A DNA stretch of 64,000 bases from Noviherbaspirillum soli (GCF_015352955.1 NZ_JACYOX010000001.1:310001-374000), one strand, 5' to 3'; counted from the first letter of the stretch, positions 19,050 through 27,889 are shown. Translations and numbers: made by a program. Notes: generated from the letters alone by a model not told the origin.

Positions 19050-19646
19050 ATGTCCGTCTCTTTCCGTCCCCGGGTTGGCCTGTGCGTCCTGCCCCTGGCC
19101 CTGCTTGCCGCCTGCACGACATCGAGGCAGGCGGTCTACCAGAATGAAGCCTTCGGCGACACCAATACCTATTCCCATGTCTACCTGGCCAGCGCGGCCG
19201 AGACCTGCGAGGCGGCGCGCCGGGCGCTGCTGAGCCAGGGCTATGTGATCACCTCGTCACGGACCGACGCCGTCAATGGCCGCAAGAACTTCCAGCCCAA
19301 TGGCGATGTGCATGCGGAGATCGAATTCCACGTCGTATGCGCGCCGGACAGCGCCGACGGCAAGAACAGCGTCGCCTTCGTCAATGCCCTGCAGGATCAC
19401 TATGCGCTGAAGAAGACCAACAACGCGGCCAGCGTCGGCGTGCCGGCGCTGGGCTCCGTGTCGCTGCCGTTCACCGGCAGCGACGATTCTCTGGTGAAAG
19501 TGGCCAGCCAGACCATCCTGGAGTCCAAGTTCTACGACCGCTTCTTCGGCCTGGTGGAACGCTATCTGCCGGCGTCGGAAAGGCTGTCGGAGAAACCGCA
19601 GGCGGAAAGCCTGCCGGCGCCGGACAAGACGCAGGCGGAAAAATAA
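19050..19646 (+). CDS. DUF2242 family lipoprotein
   Basis: A 198-residue protein with a lipoprotein signal (lipobox LAAC, Cys22) and a DUF2242-like body: YQNEAFGDTNTYSHVYLASAAETCEAARRALLSQGYV, then DGKNSVAFVNALQDHYALKKTNNAASVGVPALGSVSLPF. The C-terminus is a charged low-complexity tail. The family is restricted mainly to betaproteobacteria and has no known role; it should sit on the periplasmic face of a membrane. It is followed by the RND efflux genes but separated by 112 bases. Confidence 0.85.
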   Translation: MSVSFRPRVGLCVLPLALLAACTTSRQAVYQNEAFGDTNTYSHVYLASAAETCEAARRALLSQGYVITSSRTDAVNGRKNFQPNGDVHAEIEFHVVCAPDSADGKNSVAFVNALQDHYALKKTNNAASVGVPALGSVSLPFTGSDDSLVKVASQTILESKFYDRFFGLVERYLPASERLSEKPQAESLPAPDKTQAEK

Positions 19647-19758
19647 GCGCGGGCGGCGCAAGGACTCAAGGGACATGCCTGCGCGCCGTTAACCCGTTAA
19701 CCACTTCATACGAATAACGCCAGCAGGCACACTGCGCCGATCTCCTTTCCGCCTCCCC

Positions 19759-21171
19759 ATGCCGCTTTCCAGCCCACATCGTTCCGCCGTCCTCGCCCTG
19801 GCCTTGCTAGCCGGCTGCGCCACCGTTCCGCCGGCGCAGGTGATGCCCGAGGCGCCGCCGCAATGGCAGGCGCCGCTGCCGCATGAAGGCAGCGGCGCGG
19901 CCCTGTCGGCCTGGTGGCGCGGCCAGGGCGATCCGCTGCTGGCAGACCTGATCGACGCAGCCCAGGCGGCCAGCCCCAACCTGGCCACCGCCCGCGCCCA
20001 GATCGCCGATGCGCGCGCCACCCGGGCCGGCGCCGGTGCCGCGCTGCTGCCGACGCTGGACGGCAACCTGCAGGCCAGCCGCAGCAGCGCCCAGCCGCCG
20101 CTGCCGATGGCCACCGTGCTGCAGGGCGCGGTGCAGGCGCGCTGGGAGGCCGACCTGTTCGGCGCCAACCGCGCCGGCCGCGACGCCGCCGAAGCCAGGC
20201 TGGCCGGCGCCCAGGCCGGCTGGCATGAGGCGCGGGTGACGCTCGCCGCCGAAACCGCCAGCCAGTATTACCAGTTGCGCACCTGCGAAAAGCTGGTGGA
20301 GGTGGCCGTCGCCGACGCCGCCTCGCGCAGCGAGACCGCGCGCCTGACCGGGCTGGCCGCCGACGCCGGCTTCCAGGCGCCGGCCACCGCCGCGCTGGCG
20401 CGCGCCACCACCGCCGAGGGCAATAGCCGCCTGGTGCAGCAGCGCGCCAGTTGCGACATCGACATCAAGACCCTGGTGGCGCTGACGGCGATGCCGGAGG
20501 CCGAACTGCGGCGCCGGCTGCAGCAGCAGCCCGGCGTGCTGCCGCAGGAAGCGGCGCTGCAGATTCCCGCGCTGCCGGCCGCGGTGCTGGCGCAGCGGCC
20601 CGACCTGGCGCGCGCGGCCGGCGAGCTTGCCGCCGCCGCCGCCGACATCGGCGCGGCCGACGCCCAGCGCTATCCGCGCCTGACGCTGGCAGGCTCGGTC
20701 GGCGCGGCGCGCTTTCGCAGCAGCACCATCACCGGCTCGCTGGAAACCTGGTCAATCGGGCCGGTGGCGCTGACGCTGCCGATATTCGACGGCGGCCGCC
20801 GCGCCGCCAACCTCGACGCGGCGCGCGAACGCTATGAGGCCGCCGCGAGCCGCTACCGGGCCGCGGCCCGCCAGGCGGTGCGCGAGGTTGAACAGGCGCT
20901 GGTCACGCTGGACGCCACCGCGCGCCGCGGCGAGGATGCCCGCGCCGCGGTCGAGGGCTACGGCGCCTCGTTCGCCGGCATCGAGGCGCGCTACCGCAGC
21001 GGCCTGGCCAGCCTGCTGGAACTGGAAGAAGCGCGACGGGTGCGGCTCACCGCCGAGACGGCGCTGCTGTCCCTGCTCAACGAACGCACCGCCGCCTGGA
21101 TTTCCCTTTACCGCGCCGCCGGCGGAGGCTGGGACGGCGCCCTCACCATCAGCGAACGCACCACGCCATGA
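19759..21171 (+). CDS. RND efflux outer-membrane lipoprotein (NodT/OprM family)
   Basis: A 470-residue TolC-like outer-membrane factor with lipobox LAGC (Cys20). It has two OEP repeats: the first with DPLLADLIDAAQAASPNLATARAQI, the second with RPDLARAAGELAAAAADIGAADAQRYPRLTLAGSVG and LTLPIFDGGRRAANLDAARERYEAA. It forms the exit duct of a tripartite pump. The stop overlaps the adaptor start by four bases. Placing the outer-membrane factor first is the reverse of the common mexAB-oprM order. Confidence 0.93.
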   Translation: MPLSSPHRSAVLALALLAGCATVPPAQVMPEAPPQWQAPLPHEGSGAALSAWWRGQGDPLLADLIDAAQAASPNLATARAQIADARATRAGAGAALLPTLDGNLQASRSSAQPPLPMATVLQGAVQARWEADLFGANRAGRDAAEARLAGAQAGWHEARVTLAAETASQYYQLRTCEKLVEVAVADAASRSETARLTGLAADAGFQAPATAALARATTAEGNSRLVQQRASCDIDIKTLVALTAMPEAELRRRLQQQPGVLPQEAALQIPALPAAVLAQRPDLARAAGELAAAAADIGAADAQRYPRLTLAGSVGAARFRSSTITGSLETWSIGPVALTLPIFDGGRRAANLDAARERYEAAASRYRAAARQAVREVEQALVTLDATARRGEDARAAVEGYGASFAGIEARYRSGLASLLELEEARRVRLTAETALLSLLNERTAAWISLYRAAGGGWDGALTISERTTP

Positions 21172-22292
21172 AGAAGAACATTGCCAGACCCGTGTTGATC
21201 CTGTTGCTGCTGGCGCTGCTCGGCGCCGGCGCCTGGCTGCTGGCCGGCCGCCTCCGCCACGCGCCGCAGGAAGCCGCCGCGCCCAAGCCGGCGCTGACCG
21301 TCACCACGGTGCGGCCGCAGACGGTGGACCTGCCGCGCCGCCTGGTGGCCAACGGCAATGTCGCCGCCTGGCAGGAAGCGGTGGTCGGCAGCGAGGCCGG
21401 CGGCCTGCGCCTGACCGATGTCCGGGTCAATGTCGGCGACAAGGTGAAGGCGGGCGACGTGCTGGCCGTGTTCGCCGCCGATGCGGTGCAGGCCGACATG
21501 GCGCAGGCGACCGCGGCGCTGATGGAGGCCGAGGCCGCGGCTGCGGACGCCGCCAACAATGCCCAGCGTGCCCGCACGCTGAAGGATAGCGGCGCGCTGT
21601 CGGCCCAGCAGATCAACCAGTTCGCCACCGGCGCCCAGACTGCCCAGGCGCGGGTGGAAGCGGCGCGCGCGGCGGTGGCCGGGCAGCGCCTGCGGCTGCG
21701 CCATACCCGGGTGCTGGCGCCGGACGACGGCGTGATCTCGGCCCGCAGCGCCACCGTTGGCGCGGTGGTGCCGGCCGGCGCCGAGCTCTTCCGCATGATC
21801 CGCCAGGGCCGGCTCGAATGGCGCGCCGAAGTCACCGCCGCCGAACTGGGCAATATCCAGCCCGGCGCGATGGCCATGCTGGCGGCGCCGGGCGGCGCCG
21901 AGGTCAGGGGCCGGGTGCGCATGGTGGCGCCCACCGTGGACCTGCAGAACCGCACCGCGCTGGTGTATGTCGACCTTCTGCCGCCGGACGATGGCGCGCT
22001 GCCGCTTCGGGCCGGCATGTATGCCCGCGGCGAATTCGACCTCGGCAGCGCGCCGGGCCTGACCGTGCCGCAGCAGGCGGTGGTGGTGCGCGACGGCTTT
22101 TCCTATGTGTTCCGGCTCGATGCCGACAACCGCGTCGGCCAGGTCAAGGTGCGCACCGGCCGGCGCCTGGGCGAGCGGGTGGAAATCGTCGAGGGCATTG
22201 CGCCCGAAGCGCTGCTGGCGCTGGATGGCGCCGGTTTCCTCAATGACGGCGACCTGGTGCGGCGCGCCGACGGCCCGGCAGCCGGGCCATGA
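21168..22292 (+). CDS. RND efflux periplasmic adaptor (MFP) subunit
   Basis: A 374-residue adaptor with an N-terminal membrane/signal segment (ILLLLALLGAGAWLLAG) and no lipobox. It has a lipoyl half-motif (NVGDKVKAGDVLAVF), an Ala-rich hairpin, the second lipoyl half (TRVLAPDDGVISARSATVGAVV) and a beta-barrel domain. ATGA overlap with the preceding gene couples translation. It bridges the outer-membrane factor and the pump. Confidence 0.92.
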   Translation: MKKNIARPVLILLLLALLGAGAWLLAGRLRHAPQEAAAPKPALTVTTVRPQTVDLPRRLVANGNVAAWQEAVVGSEAGGLRLTDVRVNVGDKVKAGDVLAVFAADAVQADMAQATAALMEAEAAAADAANNAQRARTLKDSGALSAQQINQFATGAQTAQARVEAARAAVAGQRLRLRHTRVLAPDDGVISARSATVGAVVPAGAELFRMIRQGRLEWRAEVTAAELGNIQPGAMAMLAAPGGAEVRGRVRMVAPTVDLQNRTALVYVDLLPPDDGALPLRAGMYARGEFDLGSAPGLTVPQQAVVVRDGFSYVFRLDADNRVGQVKVRTGRRLGERVEIVEGIAPEALLALDGAGFLNDGDLVRRADGPAAGP

Positions 22293-22397
22293 GGCAGATG
22301 CTGCCAGCGGCGGTCGCCCGATGAAGCCCTGCCGCATGCGTCGCCCGCCCGCTTCCACCTCCACCATGCACCACGCCTTTTACCCAGAGGCCCAGCC

Positions 22398-25300
22398 GTG
22401 AATTTTTCCGCCCTTTCCATCCGCAACCCGATCCCGGCCATCATGCTGTTCGTGCTGCTGACGCTGGCCGGCCTGCTGTCCTACCGCGCCACCGCCGTGC
22501 AGGATTTCCCCGACATCGAGCTGCCGGTGGTGACCGTCGTGGCCAACCTGCCCGGCGCCGCGCCGGCCCAGCTGGAAACCGAGGTGGCGCGCAAGATCGA
22601 GGACAGCGTGGCGACGCTGCAGGGCGTGAAGAACATCTACACCCGGGTGCTGGACGGCCAAGCCACCATCACCGTGGAATTCATCCTGGAAAAGCCGCTG
22701 GCCGAGGCGGTCAATGATGTGCGCGACGCAGTGGCCCGGGTGCGGGCCGACATGCCGGCCGACCTGCGCGACCCGTCCGTCACCAAGGCCTCCACCGCCG
22801 GCCGGGTGGTGCTGACCTTCACCGCCGCTTCCGCGCTGGATGCCGCCGGCGCCCGGCGCCTGGACGACCAGGAACTGAGCTGGTTCGTCGACAACAAGGT
22901 GGCCAAGCGCCTGCTGGCGGTGCCGGGCGTGGGCGCGGTCAAGCGCATGGGCGGCGTGACCCGCGAAGTGCGGGTGGAGCTGGATGCGCTGAAGATGGCG
23001 GCGCTGAACGCCTCCGCGCTGGACGTGTCGCGCCGGCTGCGCCAGGTGCAGCAGGAAGCGCCCGGCGGGCGCGGCGATGTCGGCGGCGCGGAGCAGTCGG
23101 TGCGCACCATCGCCACGGTGCAGAGCGCGGCCGAACTGGCGCGGCTGGATGTGCCCTTGCTCGACGGCCGCCATATCCGGCTGGACCAGGTGGCCACCGT
23201 CACCGACACCGTCAGCGAGCCGCGCGCCGTGGCCGCGAAGGACGGCCAGCCGGTGGTGGGCTTCGAAATATTCCGCACCCGCGGCGCCAGCGAGGTGCGG
23301 GTGGCCGAGGGCGCGCGCGCCGCGGTGGCCGAGCTGCAGGCGGCCAACCCGAACGTCATGCTGACCCAGGTCATCGACAATGCAGCGCCGGTCGAGGAAA
23401 ACTTCGAGGGCTCGATGGAGCTGCTGTACGAAGGGGCGCTGCTGGCGGTGCTGGTGGTCTGGTGGTTCCTGCGCGACTGGCGCGCCACCCTGGTGGCGGC
23501 GGCCGCGCTGCCGCTGTCGGTGATCCCCACCTTCCTCGGCCTGGCCTGGTTCGGCTATACCCTCAATATGGTGACGCTGTTGTCGCTGGCGCTGGTGGTG
23601 GGCGTGCTGGTGGACGACGCCATCGTCGAGATCGAGAACATCGAGCGCCACCTGGACATGGGCAAGTCGCCGATGCAGGCGGCGCTGGAAGCGGCCGACG
23701 AGATCGGCATGGCCGTGATCGCCACCACCTTCGCGCTGGTGGCGGTGTTCCTGCCCACCGCCTTCATGGCCGGCGTGCCGGGCCTGTTCTTCAAGCAGTT
23801 CGGCTGGACCGCGGTATTGGCCATCCTGGCCTCGCTGGTGGTGGCGCGGCTGCTCACGCCGATGATGGCGGCCTACCTGCTCAAGCCGCGCAAGCGCCAC
23901 CAGCGCGACGATGGCTGGCTGATGCGGCGCTACATGGCGGCCATGCAATGGTGCCTGCGCCACCGGATGGTCACCGCGATCGGCTCCGGCCTGTTCTTCG
24001 CCGGCTCGATTGCCCTGGTGCCGCTGCTGCCGACCGGCTTCGTGCCCTCGTCCGACCGCGGCCAGACCCAAATCAACATCGAGCTCGCGCCCGGCGCCAC
24101 GCTGGCGCAGACCCGCGCCGTGGCCGAGCGCGCGCGGCTGGCGGCGATGGAGGATAAAAACGTCACCGGCGTGTTCTCCTCCATCGGCGGCGGCTCCAGC
24201 GGCGACGCCTTCGCCCCCGGCGCCGCGGCCGAGGCGCGGCGCGCGGTGCTGACCCTGACCACCACCCACCGGCGCGACCGCAAGGCCTCGATGGCCGACA
24301 TCGAGCGCGGCCTGCGCAGCCGCCTTTCCGCGATCCCCGGCGCCCGCTTCACAGTCGGCCCGGCCGACATCGGCGTGAAGATGCAGCTGGTGCTGCGCAG
24401 CGAAGACCCGGTGGCGCTGGCGGCGTCGGCGCAGCAGGTGGTGCGCGAGCTGCGCGGCCTGTCGGGCATCGGCAACGTCAATTCCAGCGCCTCGCTGGTA
24501 CGCCCGGAAATCATCGTGCGTCCCGACCCCGCCCGCGCCGCCGAACTGGGCGTGACCGCCGCTGCCATCGGCGAGACGGTGCGGGTCGCCACCGCCGGCG
24601 ACTATGACGTGAACCTCACCAAGCTCAACTTCAGCGAGCGGCAGGTGCCGGTGCGGGTCAAGCTGCCCGACGCGGTTCGCGCCGACCTCGACGCACTGGC
24701 CCGGCTCACCGTGCCTGGCCGCAACGGCCCGGTCATGCTGGACAACGTCGCCACCATCGAGATTGCCAGCGGCCCGGCCCAGATCGACCGCCTGAACCGC
24801 AGCCGCAACGTGACGCTGGACGTTGAACTGGGCAGCCGCGCGCTGGGCGAGCTGAACCAGGAGGCGCGCAACCTGCCCTCGATGCGCAACCTGCCGCCGT
24901 CGGTGCGCATCGCCGAGCTGGGCGACGCGCAGGAAATGCAGACCCTGTTCGCCAGCTTCGGCCTGGCGATGGCGATCGGCGTGCTGTGCATCTACGGCGT
25001 GCTGGTGCTGCTGTTCAAGGACTTCATGCAGCCGCTGACCATCCTGGCCGCGCTGCCGCTGTCGATCGGCGGCGCCTTCGTCGCGCTGCTTTTGACCGGC
25101 CGCGCGCTGTCGATGCCCTCCATGATCGGCCTGATCATGCTGATGGGCATCGTGACCAAAAATTCCATCCTGCTGGTGGACTATGCGATCCTGGCGCGCC
25201 AGGCCGGCATGGACCGCTTCGCCTCGCTGGTGGACGCCTGCCACAAGCGCAGCCGGCCCATCATCATGACCACCATCGCGATGGGCGCCGGCATGCTGCC

Positions 25301-25517
25301 GCTGGCGCTGGGCTGGGGCGCCGACCCGAGCTTCCGCTCGCCGATGGCCATTGCCGTGATCGGCGGGCTGATCACCTCCACGCTGCTGAGCCTGCTGGTG
25401 GTGCCGGCGGTGTTCACTTATGTCGACGACGTGCAGCAATGGCTGCGGCGCCGTTTCGTGAAGCCAACGCAGCACAATGCGCCATCGGTTGTCGAGGCGC
25501 AAACGACGGTGAAATAG
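22398..25517 (+). CDS. RND efflux pump, inner-membrane permease
   Basis: A 1039-residue AcrB-type transporter with 12 predicted membrane segments. TM1 is followed by the first porter domain (QDFPDIELPVVTVVANLPGAAP), TM4 carries the proton-relay pair D406-D407 (GVLVDDAIVEIENIERHL), and the second half repeats the pattern, with FVPSSDRGQTQINIELAPGAT. The context indicates a drug- or metabolite-exporting HAE-1-like pump rather than a metal pump, since the CzcA-type metal motifs are absent. It starts 105 bases after the adaptor. No repressor gene is adjacent. Confidence 0.93.
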   Translation: MNFSALSIRNPIPAIMLFVLLTLAGLLSYRATAVQDFPDIELPVVTVVANLPGAAPAQLETEVARKIEDSVATLQGVKNIYTRVLDGQATITVEFILEKPLAEAVNDVRDAVARVRADMPADLRDPSVTKASTAGRVVLTFTAASALDAAGARRLDDQELSWFVDNKVAKRLLAVPGVGAVKRMGGVTREVRVELDALKMAALNASALDVSRRLRQVQQEAPGGRGDVGGAEQSVRTIATVQSAAELARLDVPLLDGRHIRLDQVATVTDTVSEPRAVAAKDGQPVVGFEIFRTRGASEVRVAEGARAAVAELQAANPNVMLTQVIDNAAPVEENFEGSMELLYEGALLAVLVVWWFLRDWRATLVAAAALPLSVIPTFLGLAWFGYTLNMVTLLSLALVVGVLVDDAIVEIENIERHLDMGKSPMQAALEAADEIGMAVIATTFALVAVFLPTAFMAGVPGLFFKQFGWTAVLAILASLVVARLLTPMMAAYLLKPRKRHQRDDGWLMRRYMAAMQWCLRHRMVTAIGSGLFFAGSIALVPLLPTGFVPSSDRGQTQINIELAPGATLAQTRAVAERARLAAMEDKNVTGVFSSIGGGSSGDAFAPGAAAEARRAVLTLTTTHRRDRKASMADIERGLRSRLSAIPGARFTVGPADIGVKMQLVLRSEDPVALAASAQQVVRELRGLSGIGNVNSSASLVRPEIIVRPDPARAAELGVTAAAIGETVRVATAGDYDVNLTKLNFSERQVPVRVKLPDAVRADLDALARLTVPGRNGPVMLDNVATIEIASGPAQIDRLNRSRNVTLDVELGSRALGELNQEARNLPSMRNLPPSVRIAELGDAQEMQTLFASFGLAMAIGVLCIYGVLVLLFKDFMQPLTILAALPLSIGGAFVALLLTGRALSMPSMIGLIMLMGIVTKNSILLVDYAILARQAGMDRFASLVDACHKRSRPIIMTTIAMGAGMLPLALGWGADPSFRSPMAIAVIGGLITSTLLSLLVVPAVFTYVDDVQQWLRRRFVKPTQHNAPSVVEAQTTVK

Positions 25518-25601
25518 CGGGATCCCGGCCGGATAAAACCCGGCGCCGACTTGTCAGAAATTCACGAAGCACACAACCCAACTCTCGTGAGGACTGACAC
25601 C

Positions 25602-26204
25602 GTGAACATGAACATGCCATCCATCGCCGGCAAGCTGTCGCCAACCGCCACCAACATGATCCGCATGGACCATACCCATACGATGGCGACCTTTCACCAG
25701 TACGAAATCGACAGCAGCCCGCGCACCAAGCAGGGCTTGGTCAACACCATCTGCCTGGCGCTGGAAATTCACGCCCAGCTGGAAGAGGAAATCTTCTACC
25801 CGGCGCTGCGCGCCATGGACAGCAGCAACCCGGCGATCCAGAAGGCAGTGCCCGAGCACAATGAAATGAAACGCCTGATCGCCAAGCTGCGCGGCATGCG
25901 TCCCACCGAAGCCGGCTACGACGACACCCTGTTCGAGCTGATGCGCGACGTGATGCACCATGTGGCCGACGAGGAAACCATCCTGTTGCCGGAAGCCGAG
26001 CGCCTGATGGGCGACCGGCTGGGCGACCTTGGCGCGCAGATGCTGAAGCGCCGGGTCGAACTGGCTGCGCCGCGCGGCGGCGAGATCGCCACCAACATGC
26101 TGCGCGGCATGCCCAAGAGCACCATGATGCTGGCCGCCGGCGCGCTGATGGCAGGCACCTACCTGATGAAGCGCAACGGCAACCACACCCGCCACGACGC
26201 CTGA
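25602..26204 (+). CDS. Hemerythrin HHE-domain protein
   Basis: About 200 residues. The HHE ligands are visible in DHTHTMATFHQYE, EIHAQLEEEIFYPAL, PEHNEMKRLI and MHHVADEETILLPEAE, forming a four-helix di-iron bundle at residues about 15-145. A C-terminal hydrophobic stretch (MMLAAGALMAGTYLMK) may dock on membranes. GTG 25602 is preferred because GAGGA (25589-25593) is eight bases upstream. Bacterial HHE proteins bind O2 or NO or respond to oxidative stress; which applies is unknown. The next gene follows after 13 bases and is probably cotranscribed. Confidence 0.88.
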   Translation: MNMNMPSIAGKLSPTATNMIRMDHTHTMATFHQYEIDSSPRTKQGLVNTICLALEIHAQLEEEIFYPALRAMDSSNPAIQKAVPEHNEMKRLIAKLRGMRPTEAGYDDTLFELMRDVMHHVADEETILLPEAERLMGDRLGDLGAQMLKRRVELAAPRGGEIATNMLRGMPKSTMMLAAGALMAGTYLMKRNGNHTRHDA

Positions 26205-26217
26205 AGAGGAGATGAGC

Positions 26218-26628
26218 ATGGCTTCCGACGGAGAACAGAAACGGCTGGAGGACGCAGCCGGACCGCACGGCGCCCGCACCACCGAGCTGGTGGGCGTGGA
26301 TGACATCGGCCTGCCCAGCGGCATCCAGCCCGAGGATGTAAAGGACATGCCGCAGGCAGGCGCGGTTGCCGCGATGGGCGGCAGCGGCGATGCTGGCGGC
26401 GGCAGCGGCAGCGCCGGCGGTAGCGGCGGCCACGCGGGCGCTCCATCGCCGCAGCAGGTTGGCGGCGGCGATTCCCTGAGTCCCGGCGACGAAGCCGCGC
26501 CCGGCACCGTGGGCAGCGGCGACGATGTCTGCCCGGTGTGCGCCGGCTCCGGCAAGAATGCCAGCGGCGGCGCCTGCCCCAATTGCCGCGGCACCGGCAT
26601 CATTACTGAAGGCATCGGCGGCGGTTGA
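26218..26628 (+). CDS. Small Gly-rich protein with DnaJ-type CxxCxGxG zinc motif
   Basis: A 136-residue protein. Residues up to about 100 are disordered, Gly/Ser/Ala-rich and acidic. The C-terminus holds CPVCAGSG and CPNCRGTG, a pair of CxxCxGxG motifs that would bind one zinc as in DnaJ. The AGAGGAG ends directly against the ATG at 26212, so the ATG at 26218, six bases from it, is the likely start. No J domain is present. The function is unknown; it probably shares a transcript with the hemerythrin gene. Confidence 0.8.
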   Translation: MASDGEQKRLEDAAGPHGARTTELVGVDDIGLPSGIQPEDVKDMPQAGAVAAMGGSGDAGGGSGSAGGSGGHAGAPSPQQVGGGDSLSPGDEAAPGTVGSGDDVCPVCAGSGKNASGGACPNCRGTGIITEGIGGG

Positions 26629-26864
26629 GGCGCGGGGGCTGACTTGCAGGCCAGGCTGGGGGACGCTTGCGGGCGCCTTGTAGCCTGGCTGCGGTTCCCT
26701 GCGGCAGGTTGCGGCGCTTTTTTTGCGGTATGACAAATCATGGCTGCCTGTTCGGGGCCTTTCGGCCATGGTTGCCTTATGCTCGAAAGCATCTTGAGAG
26801 TGGTCATTTTCGTGGAGAAGTTGCTTCCGCGGAGAAGGTTCAGCGTCGGTAGTTTCGGCAGTCG

Positions 26865-26897
26865 GTAGGGTGCAATACCCCGCAGGGGCATTGCACC
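26865..26897 (+). repeat. Short palindromic repeat P1 (REP-like)
   Basis: GTAG then GGTGCAAT (26869-26876) pairs with ATTGCACC (26890-26897); the inner part adds CCCC-gca-GGGG. The asymmetric GTAGG head gives it an orientation. It is one half of a convergent pair with P2. Confidence 0.85.
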
Positions 26898-26947
26898 ATT
26901 GGTTGATCGAGGAAGTCCGGCAAATTGCCATCCCGGTGTGCGACCTC

Positions 26948-26979
26948 GGTGCAATGCCCTTCGGGTATTGCACCCTACG
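26948..26979 (-). repeat. Short palindromic repeat P2 (REP-like)
   Basis: GGTGCAAT (26948-26955) pairs with ATTGCACC (26967-26974), ending in CTACG, the reverse complement of the P1 head. P1 and P2 form a 115-bp BIME-like pair. Confidence 0.85.
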
Positions 26980-27054
26980 AATGGTTACGGTTGTTTTTGA
27001 ATTACGCGCAGCGACAGTTGTGGTTGCTTTTGAATTACGCGCAGCGACAGTTGC

Positions 27055-27091
27055 GGTTGCAGTTGCAGTTGCAGTTGCAGTTGCAGTTGCT
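27055..27091 (+). repeat. GTTGCA hexamer tandem repeat
   Basis: About six units of GTTGCA precede the first structured element, with the first unit written GTTGCG. Just upstream, a 33-base direct repeat containing AATTACGCGCAGCGACAGTTG occurs twice (from about 26999 and 27032). Confidence 0.85.
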
Positions 27092-27112
27092 TTTGAAGTG
27101 GCAGTTCAGTCC

Positions 27113-27302
27113 CGTTGAGCGCGCCGTGCTGGCGATGCCTGAAGCGGATAAGGTGCGGCGTCTGTCTGAGCGTAGCGCAGCGTAGCGAGTTTAGCCGCGC
27201 CCCGCTTCAGGCGTCGACGGCACGGGGACCCCGCGCAGCGGGGCGCGATCACCGGGTCGCCTTTTCTTGCCTACTTCTTTTGGCGAAGCAAAAGAAGTAG
27301 GT
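27113..27302 (+). repeat. Structured element, copy 1
   Basis: A 24-bp stem is formed by 27124-27147 and 27202-27225 (21 Watson-Crick pairs, two G:T, one mismatch) around a 54-base loop. It is followed by a CCCCGC/GCGGGG hairpin (27229-27244) and a 12-bp hairpin CTACTTCTTTTG (27271-27282) with 27289-27300 around GCGAAG. A second copy lies in reverse at 27521-27715. Its role is unknown. Confidence 0.85.
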
Positions 27303-27520
27303 CGCCTGCCGGGGCGAATACCCGGCCTGGTCATGATGCGAGGACATGCGCATTGGGTCATCAGGCGTAAGGCGTCACTGCGAAGCAGCAGTTGCTTTTG
27401 AAGTCAAGGGTTTTGACCAAAATACGTTAAACGTCAACACCGACAGTGCTGCCCGTGCATTGCCGGGTGACGCAAGGCGGCTGCACTGCCGTGGAGACAA
27501 GCCGGGAATCCGTCCCGGCG

Positions 27521-27715
27521 GCCGGGTCACTTTTTTTGCTTCGCCAAAAAAAGTAACCAAAAAAAGGCGACCCGATGATCGCGCCCCGCTGCGCGGGGTT
27601 CCCGTGTCAGCGGTACCCGGAGCGGGGCGCGGCTAAACTCGCTACGCTGCGCTGCGCTCAGACAGACGCCGCACCTTATCCGCTCCGGGCACCGCTGACA
27701 CGGCGCGCTCAACGG
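27521..27715 (-). repeat. Structured element, copy 2 (inverted)
   Basis: Reading on the minus strand, the 24-bp stem is 27703-27680 with 27625-27602 (23 Watson-Crick pairs, one G:T). The 54-base loop differs from copy 1 at a single base, and a 10-bp hairpin ACTTTTTTTG/CAAAAAAAGT (27529-27538 with 27545-27554) has the same GCGAAG loop. Five stem positions differ from copy 1 by paired, compensating changes. Confidence 0.85.
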
Positions 27716-27724
27716 GGTTTCAAG

Positions 27725-27747
27725 GCAACAGCAACAGCAACAGCAAC
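27725..27747 (-). repeat. GTTGCT hexamer tandem repeat
   Basis: Nearly four units read GTTGCT on the minus strand just upstream of copy 2, mirroring the GTTGCA array before copy 1. The hexamer array and the structured element thus form one composite unit. Confidence 0.8.
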
Positions 27748-27889
27748 TACGGCAGTCGCCGCTACAGGCGCATCCCGATTCATGCCCGAACCACGAACCC
27801 GTCGCACCGCCACCACCAAGACACCATCGCCAACCGACATCCGATGAAAGACGCATTTTTCCCCTACCCTACGACATAAAGGAACCACC

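Larger units (their letters stand above)
26629..27889. other. 1.26-kb repeat-rich intergenic region
   Basis: No credible gene is seen. The region contains a pair of short palindromes (26865-26979), hexamer tandem repeats (27055-27091 and 27725-27747) and two large structured elements in opposite orientation (27113-27302 and 27521-27715). Short open frames through these elements (for example the FASPKKVTKK peptide near 27530-27570) are products of the repeat, not genes. Confidence 0.8.

Noticed and set aside
22380-25502. A 1040-codon minus-strand frame opposite the RND pump
   Set aside because: Antisense shadow rich in His, Gln and Gly; the pump on the other strand is certain.
27055-27091. 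Possible CRISPR or VNTR array
   Set aside because: The units are six bases with no spacers; it is a simple tandem repeat.
27346-27847. Short frames in the structured elements, including a FASPKKVTKKRRPDD-like peptide
   Set aside because: They are translations of the inverted repeat and appear in both orientations; they lack ribosome sites and are best seen as spurious.
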